The translations under genes were made by a program, and so were the position numbers. From Verrucomicrobiota bacterium (lineage in GTDB: Bacteria > Chlamydiota > Chlamydiia > Chlamydiales > Rhabdochlamydiaceae): a stretch of 57,486 nucleotides of DNA. This document shows, piece by piece, positions 45,193 to 53,239 of the stretch. Within the stretch, counting starts at the first letter, position 1; each line of letters begins with the position of its first letter. The stretch lies in assembly GCA_018239715.1 (NCBI GenBank), contig JAFEGW010000011.1, positions 1 through 57,486 of the forward strand. Reading direction: 5' to 3'. Below the pieces are notes generated by a model that was given only the letters and a program-made list of their open reading frames with translations, made no database searches and was not told where the DNA came from.

Positions 45193-46510
45193 CGATTAAC
45201 AAAGGTAAGCGCCATAAAGATATTGGCGTATGAAGAGAAAGCAGAGTAAGCCATACCCCCGTAGCTCCTTCTAGCAGTCCTATTTTGTGCAGCATGATAT
45301 AACCTCCTTCTTTTTTAGGATCTAAATCACAAAATCCAAAGGGCGACTCAGGCTGATAAAATTGCCAAAGAATCTGCTCCAGCTTTACCGCTTGCTCTTG
45401 AAGTTTTCGATCTTGAGCATCTCTTGCCATGAGGTGTGTAATCATCAAGAGCCCTGAAATTCCATGACAAAAGGTGGGCCCAGGCAGTTGCCACTCTTGT
45501 TGCGGAAGTTTCAAAATTGAATGAAGAGATTCCAATGCATATTGCTGTAATTCAACTCGTTTTAAAGTTTTGCCTACAAGATAAAGAGTGCGTGCAATTC
45601 CAGGGGTTCCATAACACCAGGCCTCTCGATTAGAAGATGGGACTTTATGGTGTCCTAAAATCTCATCTTCAAAAGCAATACGACCTTCCCAAAAAAGCCG
45701 ATCTTCTCTCTCTACTCTTTTCAATTGTAACCATAATGCCATGCGCTCCATTGCTTCGACCTGCCCAGAAAGCCGAATTCCCCCTAAATGAGCCATTGCT
45801 AGAAAAGCCAGAATACCTGTCATCCCATGCGCTAGTCCTAAATTGAAATTTCCTCTGGGAAAACGGACTTTATCTTCAAGAGTAAATTGGTCTTCCGGCG
45901 ACATATACCACCCTGGAACTAACTGTCCGTCTACTGGAATCGGTAAAGACAATTTAATAAGAAGTTGGACGATTTCTTCAACCCAAGGCTGGTTGCGTAT
46001 AAGTCCATAAAGACCTATTCCAATAATTCCCTGCACAGGATCATATAATGAAGCTGGTGAGGAGCGTTCATTTCTCAGATTTGCTCTTAAAGGTATAAAA
46101 TAATCACGCTCAAGCTTTTCCGCTAAAACACTCTCTAATTTTAAGAGCAACTTCTGATATCTGCTGCACTCACGCGAGGCACAATAAATAGCAAAACAAA
46201 TTCCTGCAATCCCAGCATATAAAGACGCGGATTTCAAAATACCATCTTCTTCTAGTATATCTTTTATCTTAAGGATATAAATATGCGTTATTTCGTCCCA
46301 TTTTTCCCCTGGAAAAAGATTATCAAGAGCTGCAAAAAAAACAACAAGGGAAGGATAGCCGCTTGTCAGACTCAAATCATTCCAATTTCCATGAGTAGGA
46401 AAGATCGAAAAAGCGTTTCGATTTGCAACATCGCATATGATCCCTTTAACATCGTCGGGATTTTGCCATGTTTTGGCTTTCTCAAAAATAGAAGATAGAA
46501 TTGTCGACAT
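45182..46510 (-). CDS. lanC: Lanthipeptide cyclase (LanC)
   Basis: LanC adds cysteine thiols to dehydrated residues to form the thioether rings. The 442-residue protein has the alpha-barrel repeats (GIAGICFA, GIIGIGLYGL, GISGLLM, GATGVWL) and the complete active site: His228 in GLAHGMTG, Cys299 in AWCYGTPG, and Cys348-His349 in TFCHGISG. The last three bind zinc. This is a bacterial LanC, not the eukaryotic LanC-like kind, given its partner. It starts at ATG 46510 with AGGG four to five bases upstream and is divergent from the precursor gene, 116 bases apart. Confidence 0.94.
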   Translation of the reverse strand: MSTILSSIFEKAKTWQNPDDVKGIICDVANRNAFSIFPTHGNWNDLSLTSGYPSLVVFFAALDNLFPGEKWDEITHIYILKIKDILEEDGILKSASLYAGIAGICFAIYCASRECSRYQKLLLKLESVLAEKLERDYFIPLRANLRNERSSPASLYDPVQGIIGIGLYGLIRNQPWVEEIVQLLIKLSLPIPVDGQLVPGWYMSPEDQFTLEDKVRFPRGNFNLGLAHGMTGILAFLAMAHLGGIRLSGQVEAMERMALWLQLKRVEREDRLFWEGRIAFEDEILGHHKVPSSNREAWCYGTPGIARTLYLVGKTLKRVELQQYALESLHSILKLPQQEWQLPGPTFCHGISGLLMITHLMARDAQDRKLQEQAVKLEQILWQFYQPESPFGFCDLDPKKEGGYIMLHKIGLLEGATGVWLTLLSLHTPISLWRLPLLIDEI

Positions 46511-46554
46511 TTTACCCTAGATTTTAACAATTAAGTTTTTCTTACTTGAAAATC

Positions 46555-46584
46555 TTTACAAAAAAACTTTTTATCTTCTACAAT
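46555..46584 (+). promoter_or_regulatory. Candidate promoter of the lanthipeptide precursor
   Basis: TTTACA (46555-46560) and TACAAT (46579-46584) are separated by 18 bases, a good match to a housekeeping promoter. Transcription would start near 46591, just at the palindrome that follows. Assignment is by pattern. Confidence 0.5.
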
Positions 46585-46589
46585 TTTCA

Positions 46590-46609
46590 TGTGTTTCATA
46601 AGAAACACA
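46590..46609. promoter_or_regulatory. Palindrome at the start of the precursor transcript
   Basis: TGTGTTTC and GAAACACA form a perfect eight-base inverted repeat with the loop ATAA. It lies at the expected transcription start and 17 bases before the precursor ATG. It could be an operator or a 5' hairpin. No regulator gene is adjacent. Confidence 0.45.
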
Positions 46610-46626
46610 CAAAAAAAGGTAATTTT

Positions 46627-46851
46627 ATGCAAATTAGCCCAACCCATATACCTTTCAATAAAATTCGTTCTGAGACATTTGTTAAGAATGAAATAGCTGT
46701 TGATCCTTACGACCTTGATGTTGAAGTTAAAAAAGAGGCTTCTAAAGATCAGTCAGGCGCAGTTAATCATTCTGATACACAAGGATGTACTGTATCTTGT
46801 GAAACTTGCGGATGTACTGTATCTTGTGATACCTGCGGATGCACAGGATAA
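46627..46851 (+). CDS. lanA: Class I lanthipeptide precursor with duplicated core unit
   Basis: The 74-residue peptide has a leader of about 50 residues and a Cys-rich core. The leader contains DPYDLDVEVKKEASKDQSG (26-44), which resembles the nisin and subtilin leaders (their FNLD/FDLD box followed by V-x-V-x-K and D-S). The core from about residue 51 holds seven cysteines (54, 58, 61, 63, 67, 70, 72) and eight Ser/Thr. It consists of GCTVSCETC, then GCTVSCDTC, then GCTG. At DNA level the unit is 27 bases, repeated at 46783-46809 and 46810-46836. ATG 46627 has AAGGT seven bases upstream. The maturation site is not obvious; cleavage before the TQ or GC is plausible. It is divergent from lanC. 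Confidence 0.88.
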   Translation: MQISPTHIPFNKIRSETFVKNEIAVDPYDLDVEVKKEASKDQSGAVNHSDTQGCTVSCETCGCTVSCDTCGCTG

Positions 46852-46864
46852 ATTATCTCTCGCT

Positions 46865-46885
46865 TGGGCGCTTCAAGAGCGCCCA
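46865..46885 (+). terminator. Hairpin after the precursor gene
   Basis: TGGGCGCT and AGCGCCCA pair perfectly over eight bases with loop TCAAG, 14 bases after the precursor stop. The stem is GC-rich as in terminators, though only a weak pyrimidine run follows. It would limit the transcript to the precursor alone. Confidence 0.5.
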
Positions 46886-46911
46886 CTCTTCCATACTATA
46901 ATAAACGAAGC

Positions 46912-47538
46912 TCAAATTAACAGATGACAAATAGGGCAATTGAGATGCTTTCCGCGCGCAGGGCAATGCTGGCGTGCAAAGTGGATGATTTGCAGGTGGA
47001 TCTTGATCCAATCTTTTTTCGGAAAAAGCTTTTTTAGATCCGCTTCTACTTTTTCGACGGTTTTCCCGCTACTGAGGCCCCATCTTCTTGCACATCGATA
47101 GATGTGAGTATCGATGGGAAATGCAGGAATATGAAAAGCTTGACACATGACTACAGATGCTGTCTTGTGCCCTACACCGGGAAGGGATTCCAGCGCCTCG
47201 AAGGTATTAGGAACCTTTCCGCCGTATTCTTCGATCAGAATTTTTGAAAGATGCCAAATGTTCTTAGCTTTGGTGGGAGATAAGCCGCACGGCTTGATGA
47301 TCTTTTGGATTTCAGGGATTGTCAGCTTCACCATTTCTTGCGGGGTTGAAGCCAAAGCAAAAAGATGCGGCGACACTTGATTGACTTTGGCATCGGTATT
47401 GCGCGCAGAAAGGACGACGGCAATGAGGAGAGTATAAGCATCTTTGTGATGAAGAGGAATGGGTGGACGAGGAAATAACTCATCGAGGATCTTCTGGATG
47501 AGCTGGGCTTTTTCTTGTTTTTTCATTTCCCTACGCAA
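46912..47538 (-). CDS. nth: Endonuclease III (Nth), unusual C-terminal cluster motif
   Basis: Nth removes oxidised pyrimidines and nicks the DNA. The 208-residue protein has the helix-hairpin-helix LPGVGHKTASVV near 118 with the catalytic Lys, and PIDTHIYR near 141 with the catalytic Asp. The iron-sulfur region reads CPARGKHLNCPICHLLI at the end: three cysteines spaced eight and two, instead of the usual four spaced six, two and five. The fourth ligand is missing or replaced. Its start overlaps the mnmE stop by 16 bases. The same pair is found in C. trachomatis (CT697/CT698). Confidence 0.93.
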   Translation of the reverse strand: MRREMKKQEKAQLIQKILDELFPRPPIPLHHKDAYTLLIAVVLSARNTDAKVNQVSPHLFALASTPQEMVKLTIPEIQKIIKPCGLSPTKAKNIWHLSKILIEEYGGKVPNTFEALESLPGVGHKTASVVMCQAFHIPAFPIDTHIYRCARRWGLSSGKTVEKVEADLKKLFPKKDWIKIHLQIIHFARQHCPARGKHLNCPICHLLI

Positions 47539-48890
47539 AATTTAGAGAAGATTGCGCTTAAAATATCTTCGGAAATGTCAGTGCCGATAATCGTTCCGAG
47601 TTCTAATAAGGCCCTGCGCATATCCGCCGCTACAAATTCGGCGGAGACTTGGGTCTGCAATCCTTGGATGACAAGCTTAACCGATTCGATCGCTTGGTTC
47701 AAGGCTTGATGATGGCGGCTATTAGTGATAACGATCTCTTCTTTCGAAGGAGGACCCGAACGCCAAATTTTCCGATCAATCGCTTCATGTAGCTTTTCGA
47801 TACCAAGACCTTCTTTGGCGGAGATCTCTAAAGCATGCTCAGGTTTTTGGTGTGAGGAGACCAAGTCGACCTTATTCCAAATCACCAGTGTTTTGTGGGA
47901 AGGTATACGTGCAAGAAGCTCTCGATCATTCTCTTCCATACCGCGCGTCGCATCCAGGACCAGTAGAACTAAGTCGGCCTCTTGGAGCGCTTGATGGGAA
48001 CGGCGGATCCCTTCTTGTTCTACCAGTTCTTCGGTGTCGCGGATGCCGGCGGTATCGACCAGTCGAAAATGAAGCCCGCCCATCCGGAGATCGGCTTCTA
48101 AAAGATCGCGCGTCGTGCCGGGAATGGGCGTGACAATAGCACGGTCTTTGCCAAGAAGGGCATTCATGAGGGAGGATTTGCCTACGTTCGGAGCACCGGT
48201 GAGGCACATCGTCAATCCCTCATGGACGATTTTTCCATTTTGGAAGGTCTGGCTTAAAGTTTCCATTTTTTTGCAGGTAGCTTGGAGCGATGCGATGACT
48301 TCTTCGAAGGAGGCAAATTCTAGTCCTTCTTCAGGAAAATCGACCCAGGCCTCTAAGATCGCTGCAATATCGACGAGCTCTTTTTGAAAGCTTTCTATTT
48401 TTTGAGATAAAGCGCCTTGGAGCTGATTTTCAGCGGCATGGAGCGCGAGATCATTTTTAGCCGCAATCAGTTCTTGGACAGCTTCTGCTTGGGCTAGGTC
48501 GAGCTTTTCATTCATGTAGGCTTTGAAAGTGAATTCTCCGGGCAGAGCAGCGCGGGCCCCGGCATCGAGTGCGGTTTGCAAGACACGGCGTGTAATCAAA
48601 CTTCCCCCATGGCAATGGATTTCGACGGTATCTTCGCCTGTATAAGAACGCGGGGCTTTCATCACGACGATTAAGACTTCATCGACGACTTCACCTTCTA
48701 GATTCACAATACGGCCGAAATGGACCGTGTGGCTCTGATAGGAACGGAGGGAGCCGGAATAGATTTTTTCTGCGACTTCCAGAGCCTTATCCCCAGAAAT
48801 ACGAATGACCGCAATCCCGCCCTCACCCGGAGGTGTGGCAACCGCAGCAATCGTCTCTCCTTTCTGATAGGGCCGATGAACAAAGTGCAT
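47523..48890 (-). CDS. mnmE: tRNA modification GTPase MnmE
   Basis: MnmE with MnmG modifies U34 of several tRNAs. The 455-residue protein has the tetrahydrofolate-binding N-terminal domain ([20 protein letters not shown] near 14-33), a G domain inserted in helices ([16 protein letters not shown] near 222, [10 protein letters not shown] near 275, NKVD near 335), and ends in CVGK with the required cysteine. All is standard. It is followed by nth in an overlapping pair and starts about 25 bases after ruvA ends. Confidence 0.97.
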   Translation of the reverse strand: MHFVHRPYQKGETIAAVATPPGEGGIAVIRISGDKALEVAEKIYSGSLRSYQSHTVHFGRIVNLEGEVVDEVLIVVMKAPRSYTGEDTVEIHCHGGSLITRRVLQTALDAGARAALPGEFTFKAYMNEKLDLAQAEAVQELIAAKNDLALHAAENQLQGALSQKIESFQKELVDIAAILEAWVDFPEEGLEFASFEEVIASLQATCKKMETLSQTFQNGKIVHEGLTMCLTGAPNVGKSSLMNALLGKDRAIVTPIPGTTRDLLEADLRMGGLHFRLVDTAGIRDTEELVEQEGIRRSHQALQEADLVLLVLDATRGMEENDRELLARIPSHKTLVIWNKVDLVSSHQKPEHALEISAKEGLGIEKLHEAIDRKIWRSGPPSKEEIVITNSRHHQALNQAIESVKLVIQGLQTQVSAEFVAADMRRALLELGTIIGTDISEDILSAIFSKFCVGK

Positions 48891-48914
48891 AATTTGAGTT
48901 ATTATAACTCAAAT

Positions 48915-49505
48915 CTATATGGATCTCAATGCGCCTGTGATGAGTTCGCTTAAAGAGGGTTCTTTGCTATAGAGAGCAAGAACTTTTTTGATGGCTTTTT
49001 GAGCATCCAACGGATTGTAGCCGAGGTTCGTAAGGGCTGAAATGGCATCCGAGACCACGCTAGAACCTTGACCCGTAGAGGAACCGCTATCAGAGGCAGG
49101 CAGATTGTTAAATTTATCTTTGAGCTCAACAACCAGCCGTTCTGCTGTTTTTTTACCGATGCCGGGGATCTTCGAGAGAAGGGCGGTATTACCTTGGACT
49201 ACGGCCATCTGGAAATCCCCGATATCGACATGGCCGAGGATGCCAATAGCGGTCTTGGGGCCTACTCCGGAGATGGAAATGAGCTGTTCAAAAAGCCTTT
49301 TGTCTTCGAGGCTCAGAAACCCGTAAAGAAAATGGCCATCTTCACGGATGACAGGGGCGACATAAAAGAATACCTCCGTCCCGATGGCAGGAAGCTTTTG
49401 AAAGGTTTTAAGGGAAATCACCAGCCCGTACCCGATACCTCCGACATCCACAACGGCTTTGGAAGGGATCGACTGCACCATTTTTCCGCGAATAAATTCA
49501 AACAT
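48915..49505 (-). CDS. ruvA: Holliday junction DNA helicase subunit RuvA
   Basis: RuvA binds four-way junctions and loads the RuvB motor. The 196-residue protein has the OB-fold start MFEFIRGKMVQ, the helix-hairpin-helix ISGVGPKTAIGILG near 78-91 and IPGIGKKTAERLVVEL near 114-129, and the RuvB-binding C-terminal domain (ISALTNLGYNPLDAQKAI). Its start overlaps the ruvC stop by eight bases, the CT501/CT502 arrangement. Confidence 0.97.
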   Translation of the reverse strand: MFEFIRGKMVQSIPSKAVVDVGGIGYGLVISLKTFQKLPAIGTEVFFYVAPVIREDGHFLYGFLSLEDKRLFEQLISISGVGPKTAIGILGHVDIGDFQMAVVQGNTALLSKIPGIGKKTAERLVVELKDKFNNLPASDSGSSTGQGSSVVSDAISALTNLGYNPLDAQKAIKKVLALYSKEPSLSELITGALRSI

Positions 49506-49992
49506 GGAATTTCCTTGTGTGAGCGTGGCATAGGGCTAAGGCAAGCGCATCCGCTGCATCAGCAGGCTCGGGGATTTCGGAGAGTTTTAATTGCATCTGG
49601 ATCATCCTTTGAACCTGGAACTTGCTGGCCGATCCGCTTCCTACAACGGCGAGCTTGGCTTTGCTAGGCGCATATTCAAAAACAGCCACACCTCGGCGTG
49701 CCGCAGCGATAACCACTGCGCCGCGGGCCATGCCCAATTTTAACGCACTTTGCGCATTTTTGTAGACGAATTGCGTTTCGACAGACACTGCCTCAGGCTG
49801 GTATTTTTCGAGCAAATGGTCAATTCCTTCGAAGATCGCCAGGTATTTTTCATGCATTTTGAGCTTGAGCGAAGGACGGATGCAGCCAAAATCGAGCGGC
49901 TCCCAATCGCGGCCCGTTTCACGGATCACTCCATATCCGGTCACCACAGTGCCCGGATCGATACCAAGAATAATGGGTTTTTTTTCGCTCAT
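49498..49992 (-). CDS. ruvC: Holliday junction resolvase RuvC
   Basis: RuvC cuts Holliday junctions symmetrically. The 164-residue protein has the RNase-H-like acidic residues: IDPGTVVTGYGVI near 11-23, VETQFVYKNAQSALKLGMAR near 71-90, and DAADALALALCHAH near 144-157. The length is normal. The start overlaps the tsp stop by four bases (ATGA), so tsp-ruvC-ruvA-mnmE-nth probably form one transcription unit. Confidence 0.97.
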   Translation of the reverse strand: MSEKKPIILGIDPGTVVTGYGVIRETGRDWEPLDFGCIRPSLKLKMHEKYLAIFEGIDHLLEKYQPEAVSVETQFVYKNAQSALKLGMARGAVVIAAARRGVAVFEYAPSKAKLAVVGSGSASKFQVQRMIQMQLKLSEIPEPADAADALALALCHAHTRKFHV

Positions 49993-51899
49993 TTGAGGTT
50001 GATCATATCTTTGACAATGCTGACAGCTTCGCTCATTTGCAGATCGTTCACGCCTGCATCCAGCTCTCCTGCGTCATGATCCATTTTTTTCAGAAATACT
50101 TGGAAATCGGCATCGTGATCTAAGCGATAGCTGCTGTTTGTTTTTAGTTTCGGGACCATCTGCACCCAGGCTGATTCTCTTTTTTGAAGATAAGGGAGAT
50201 AGTTTTTCTGGAACCATAGCTGAGTATGGGCAGGAACATCGGTCAAAGGATCGGCATAAGCTGGAGAAATCTGATCGTTCTTGAGCGCATATTCCAAATA
50301 CCGCTCGCCAATATTGTAAGCCGAGTAGAGGGTGGGAACCACAATGTCTGCTTTCACTCCTTCAATCTGCGTCGATCTTCCTGAGACTGTGTAGTATCTT
50401 CCCACCGTGACTTTGAAAAAGGATGCGGCAGATGTATCCGTGACGGTTTGGTATTGGATGGTTCCTTTCCCGTATGTCCGCTCATCGCCCACAACGATCC
50501 CCACGCCATAGTCCTGGAGCGCTTGCGCCACGATTTCAGCAGCTGAAGCCGATATCTTCGAGGTCAAGATCACCATAGGTCCGTTATAGTGGATGCGAGG
50601 ATCGAGATTGCGCAGGTATTGAATTTCCCCTTCTGCATATTTGGAGATGACCACCACCCCGCTGGTCATAAAAAGACCGGAGACTTTGACGGCCTGGGCT
50701 AAAAATCCTCCCAGATTATTGCGCAAATCTAGGACCAGACCTAAAATCTTTCCTTTTTTTCTTAAGTTCTTCAAAGCTTCACGGATATCAGCCTCACAGC
50801 TCGAGCTGTCAGAGCTTTCATAAAACGACGGAAGGGTCAGCTTGGCGATAATCCCATCGGCAAAGGGCTCCGAGCTGAAAACCAGCCTCTCGTCTTCCAT
50901 GATGATTTTTTCACGTCTTAAGCTGACTTTAACAAAATTATCGGTTCCATTTTCACTCCGCTTCACCCCTAAAGCTACGTCCTTTCGGCCATCTCCTTTC
51001 AGCTGGTTGAGAACATCGTAGTAAGAGGCGCTGACAATCGGTTTGCCATCAATTTCGACTAAAATATCCCCCACCTGGATCTTTCCGCTGCGGGCTGCGG
51101 GCCCTCCTTTGACGAGATCAGAAATTTCAACACCATCCAGCCCTTCTCGCAGGACAATGCCGACCCCTTCGAATTGCTTTTCCAAAGAAGAGCGCATCTC
51201 GGTGGCCTCTTCGGGACTGAAGAACGAGGTGTGGGCATCAAGCCCGCGTGCCATCGCTTTCAAGATATGCATGGCAAAATAGTGCTCGCCCTTTTCCAAA
51301 GAAGTCAGATAGGAGTCTTCATAATGGGCAAACCGCTTTTCAAAAAGGGCGCAAATCTTTTGTCGCCTTTCGGTGGTCCAGAACTGAGGATCACGCCCCC
51401 TGTTCTCCAGCTTGAACAGATGGATCAGCTGTGCTCTCAGCTGTTTCTTCAGCTGGCTAGGATTGGAACAATACGCACTGGAGATATCGGAGTTGGAAAC
51501 CGAGACAGCTTCCCCTTCTTTGAGGAAGTCAGCATACAGCTCTTCCCGCCATTTTCTTGCCCTTTGGATAGCTTGGACGATCGTCTTGTTCAAAGTGGCA
51601 AATTCGGGATAGTCATCGCTGTAATAATGGTTAATAATACTTTCGATTTGAGAAGTACTCAGCTCTAAGAAAGGTTTAACTTCGGCTTGTGTCAGATAGA
51701 TTCTTTGAGGATCGAACTGTTCAAGATAAATCTTGAAAGACCGCTTGATCAGCGTGGGGGTCATTTCCCGGGTTTCGACATGGTAGCTGAACATTTCCTC
51801 CATCGAATTGCGCACATCGGCTATCCGAAGTTGGTGCCTTTCCGAAGCTGCATAGAGGGTAGAAATGAGACAAAAGAACCCAACGACCCATTTTTTCAT
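49989..51899 (-). CDS. tsp: Tail-specific periplasmic protease (Tsp/Prc, C-terminal processing family)
   Basis: The 636-residue S41 protease has a signal peptide (about 1-19), an N-terminal helical domain, a PDZ domain (SDLVKGGPAARSGKIQVGDI near 260-280), and the Ser-Lys active site: TSKISASAAEIVAQAL with Ser near 450 and YGKGTIQ with Lys near 477. The family degrades proteins with non-polar C-termini in the periplasm; chlamydial Tsp (CT441) has also been linked to cleavage of host proteins. As in C. trachomatis it lies near rpsL-rpsG-fusA. It heads a minus-strand unit with ruvC and ruvA. Confidence 0.93.
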   Translation of the reverse strand: MKKWVVGFFCLISTLYAASERHQLRIADVRNSMEEMFSYHVETREMTPTLIKRSFKIYLEQFDPQRIYLTQAEVKPFLELSTSQIESIINHYYSDDYPEFATLNKTIVQAIQRARKWREELYADFLKEGEAVSVSNSDISSAYCSNPSQLKKQLRAQLIHLFKLENRGRDPQFWTTERRQKICALFEKRFAHYEDSYLTSLEKGEHYFAMHILKAMARGLDAHTSFFSPEEATEMRSSLEKQFEGVGIVLREGLDGVEISDLVKGGPAARSGKIQVGDILVEIDGKPIVSASYYDVLNQLKGDGRKDVALGVKRSENGTDNFVKVSLRREKIIMEDERLVFSSEPFADGIIAKLTLPSFYESSDSSSCEADIREALKNLRKKGKILGLVLDLRNNLGGFLAQAVKVSGLFMTSGVVVISKYAEGEIQYLRNLDPRIHYNGPMVILTSKISASAAEIVAQALQDYGVGIVVGDERTYGKGTIQYQTVTDTSAASFFKVTVGRYYTVSGRSTQIEGVKADIVVPTLYSAYNIGERYLEYALKNDQISPAYADPLTDVPAHTQLWFQKNYLPYLQKRESAWVQMVPKLKTNSSYRLDHDADFQVFLKKMDHDAGELDAGVNDLQMSEAVSIVKDMINLK

Positions 51900-52041
51900 G
51901 CTTATTATCCTTTCCTACTAAAATACCCACCAAGCATTAAAATTCATCTGTAATTTTTTTATTGAGGATTTCTTGGCTGGATTATCTGAGCGCCTTTTAG
52001 AATTTAAGTTAAGGGGATGATGGTGGGCAATAATCCCATTT

Positions 52042-52503
52042 CTAAGTCACATCCCGGTGAAATAAGGCATCTAACGCTCTGACTGTATTCATTGTCAAAT
52101 ATCCATATCCCAGACCTCGGATGCCTATAGAGGTGTAGTAAGGTGCATTTCTTTCAAAAATTTGATTGACTTTAGAAATATTCAGTAAATAGAAAAAGGC
52201 TGCAATCCCTAGTGTAGTAAACAAGGACCCCTTCAGTTTATCATCTTGAGAGAAAAAAGTATTTGAATGGCCGGTCTGCTTCGAAAATTCTATTCTTTGT
52301 TTAAAATATTCTTCTGTTTTTAGAGCCAGTTTCATACCGGCCCAAAAACTCACCCCTGCGGCTCCTAATAGCAGAGCTTTCCCATAATCTGTGTGATAGA
52401 TCTCATCCTGAGGCAGCTCATATTGCAAAGGTAATTTGTATGCAGCAATAGCTACCAATCCATTGACCAAGCGCCCCGCGAATTCTAAACTGATTAAACT
52501 CAT
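52042..52503 (-). CDS. Small membrane protein of unknown function
   Basis: The 153-residue protein has three hydrophobic stretches (about 7-27, 41-61 and 89-108) with a polar loop between the second and third. No family is recognised. ATG 52503 has GGAGAT seven bases upstream. It lies alone between tsp and rpsL on the minus strand. It may be lineage-specific; an Inc role is possible, but the spacing of the segments is not typical. Confidence 0.55.
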   Translation of the reverse strand: MSLISLEFAGRLVNGLVAIAAYKLPLQYELPQDEIYHTDYGKALLLGAAGVSFWAGMKLALKTEEYFKQRIEFSKQTGHSNTFFSQDDKLKGSLFTTLGIAAFFYLLNISKVNQIFERNAPYYTSIGIRGLGYGYLTMNTVRALDALFHRDVT

Positions 52504-52618
52504 CTGGGATCTCCTTTTGCCAAAAAAGAATAATATAAATGAGTTATTTAGGATCTATCTAATTTTATTTTAACTCCCTGATCTTAGGTCTCCTTCATTG
52601 AGAAAAACTGTAATTTTT

Positions 52619-52647
52619 TTGCAAATAATCGCTGCGTCGGCTATAGT
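52619..52647 (+). promoter_or_regulatory. rpsL: Candidate promoter of the rpsL operon
   Basis: TTGCAA (52619-52624), a 17-base spacer and TATAGT (52642-52647) form a strong housekeeping-type promoter about 90 bases before rpsL. The expected leader contains a short hairpin (TCTCTA/TAGAGA). Confidence 0.6.
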
Positions 52648-52737
52648 CTCTAGCTATTCTTAGAGATTATCCCTGAATTATTCTTAGACGGAATGGATTC
52701 AAGGAAACTCTATTAGGTATAAATTTTAGGAGAACTG

Positions 52738-53109
52738 ATGCCGACAATTAACCAATTGGTCAGATTCGGTCGAGGAAAGAAAACCCGACGTCGTAAATCT
52801 CCAGCTCTGCAGCAATGCCCTCAAAAACGAGGCGTCTGTTTGCAGGTGAAGACGAAGACACCGAAAAAACCGAACTCTGCCCTCCGAAAAGTAGCCTGGG
52901 TACGTCTCTCAAATGGCCAAGAAGTCATCGCCTATATCGGCGGAGAGGGGCATAACCTTCAGGAACACAGCATTGTCCTCGTGCGCGGGGGCCGTGTGAA
53001 AGACCTCCCTGGTGTGCGCTATCACATCGTTCGAGGATCCTTAGACTGCGCTGCTGTCAAAGACCGCAAGCAAAGCAGATCTAAATACGGGGCCAAACAG
53101 CCCAAGTAA
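52738..53109 (+). CDS. rpsL: 30S ribosomal protein S12
   Basis: S12 lies at the decoding centre. The 123-residue protein has [12 protein letters not shown] at the start, [20 protein letters not shown] near 33-52, and [17 protein letters not shown] near 84-100. Lys42 and Lys87, common sites of streptomycin-resistance changes, are present in the usual context. The RBS TAGGAG lies just upstream. It heads the operon rpsL-rpsG-fusA-rpsJ, equivalent to CT439-CT436. Confidence 0.98.
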   Translation: MPTINQLVRFGRGKKTRRRKSPALQQCPQKRGVCLQVKTKTPKKPNSALRKVAWVRLSNGQEVIAYIGGEGHNLQEHSIVLVRGGRVKDLPGVRYHIVRGSLDCAAVKDRKQSRSKYGAKQPK

Positions 53110-53202
53110 AAGACCTTGTTCTATAACAAGGTCTTAAGTAATTGAGGATGGCTTCTAAAAGTCATTCTGGTTCGAAAAATCGAGCCGGCTCTTGCAAAGA
53201 GC
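53110..53202 (+). promoter_or_regulatory. Structured rpsL-rpsG intercistronic region (three hairpins)
   Basis: Three hairpins lie in the 130-base gap: 53110-53135 (11 bp, loop CTAT), 53169-53186 (7 bp with one G-U, loop AAAA) and 53188-53202 (6 bp, loop GCA). In E. coli ribosomal protein S7 represses its operon by binding the rpsL-rpsG gap. This region is in the same place, but I cannot see a sequence match, so a similar role is inference. Confidence 0.45.
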
Positions 53203-53239
53203 ACAGTGAAGAATTTTAAAAATATAAGGAAAAAAAGTT

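Noticed and set aside
46783-46848. Tandem repeat as CRISPR or regulatory repeat
   Set aside because: The repeats are head to tail without spacers, in frame within lanA, and encode the peptide core.
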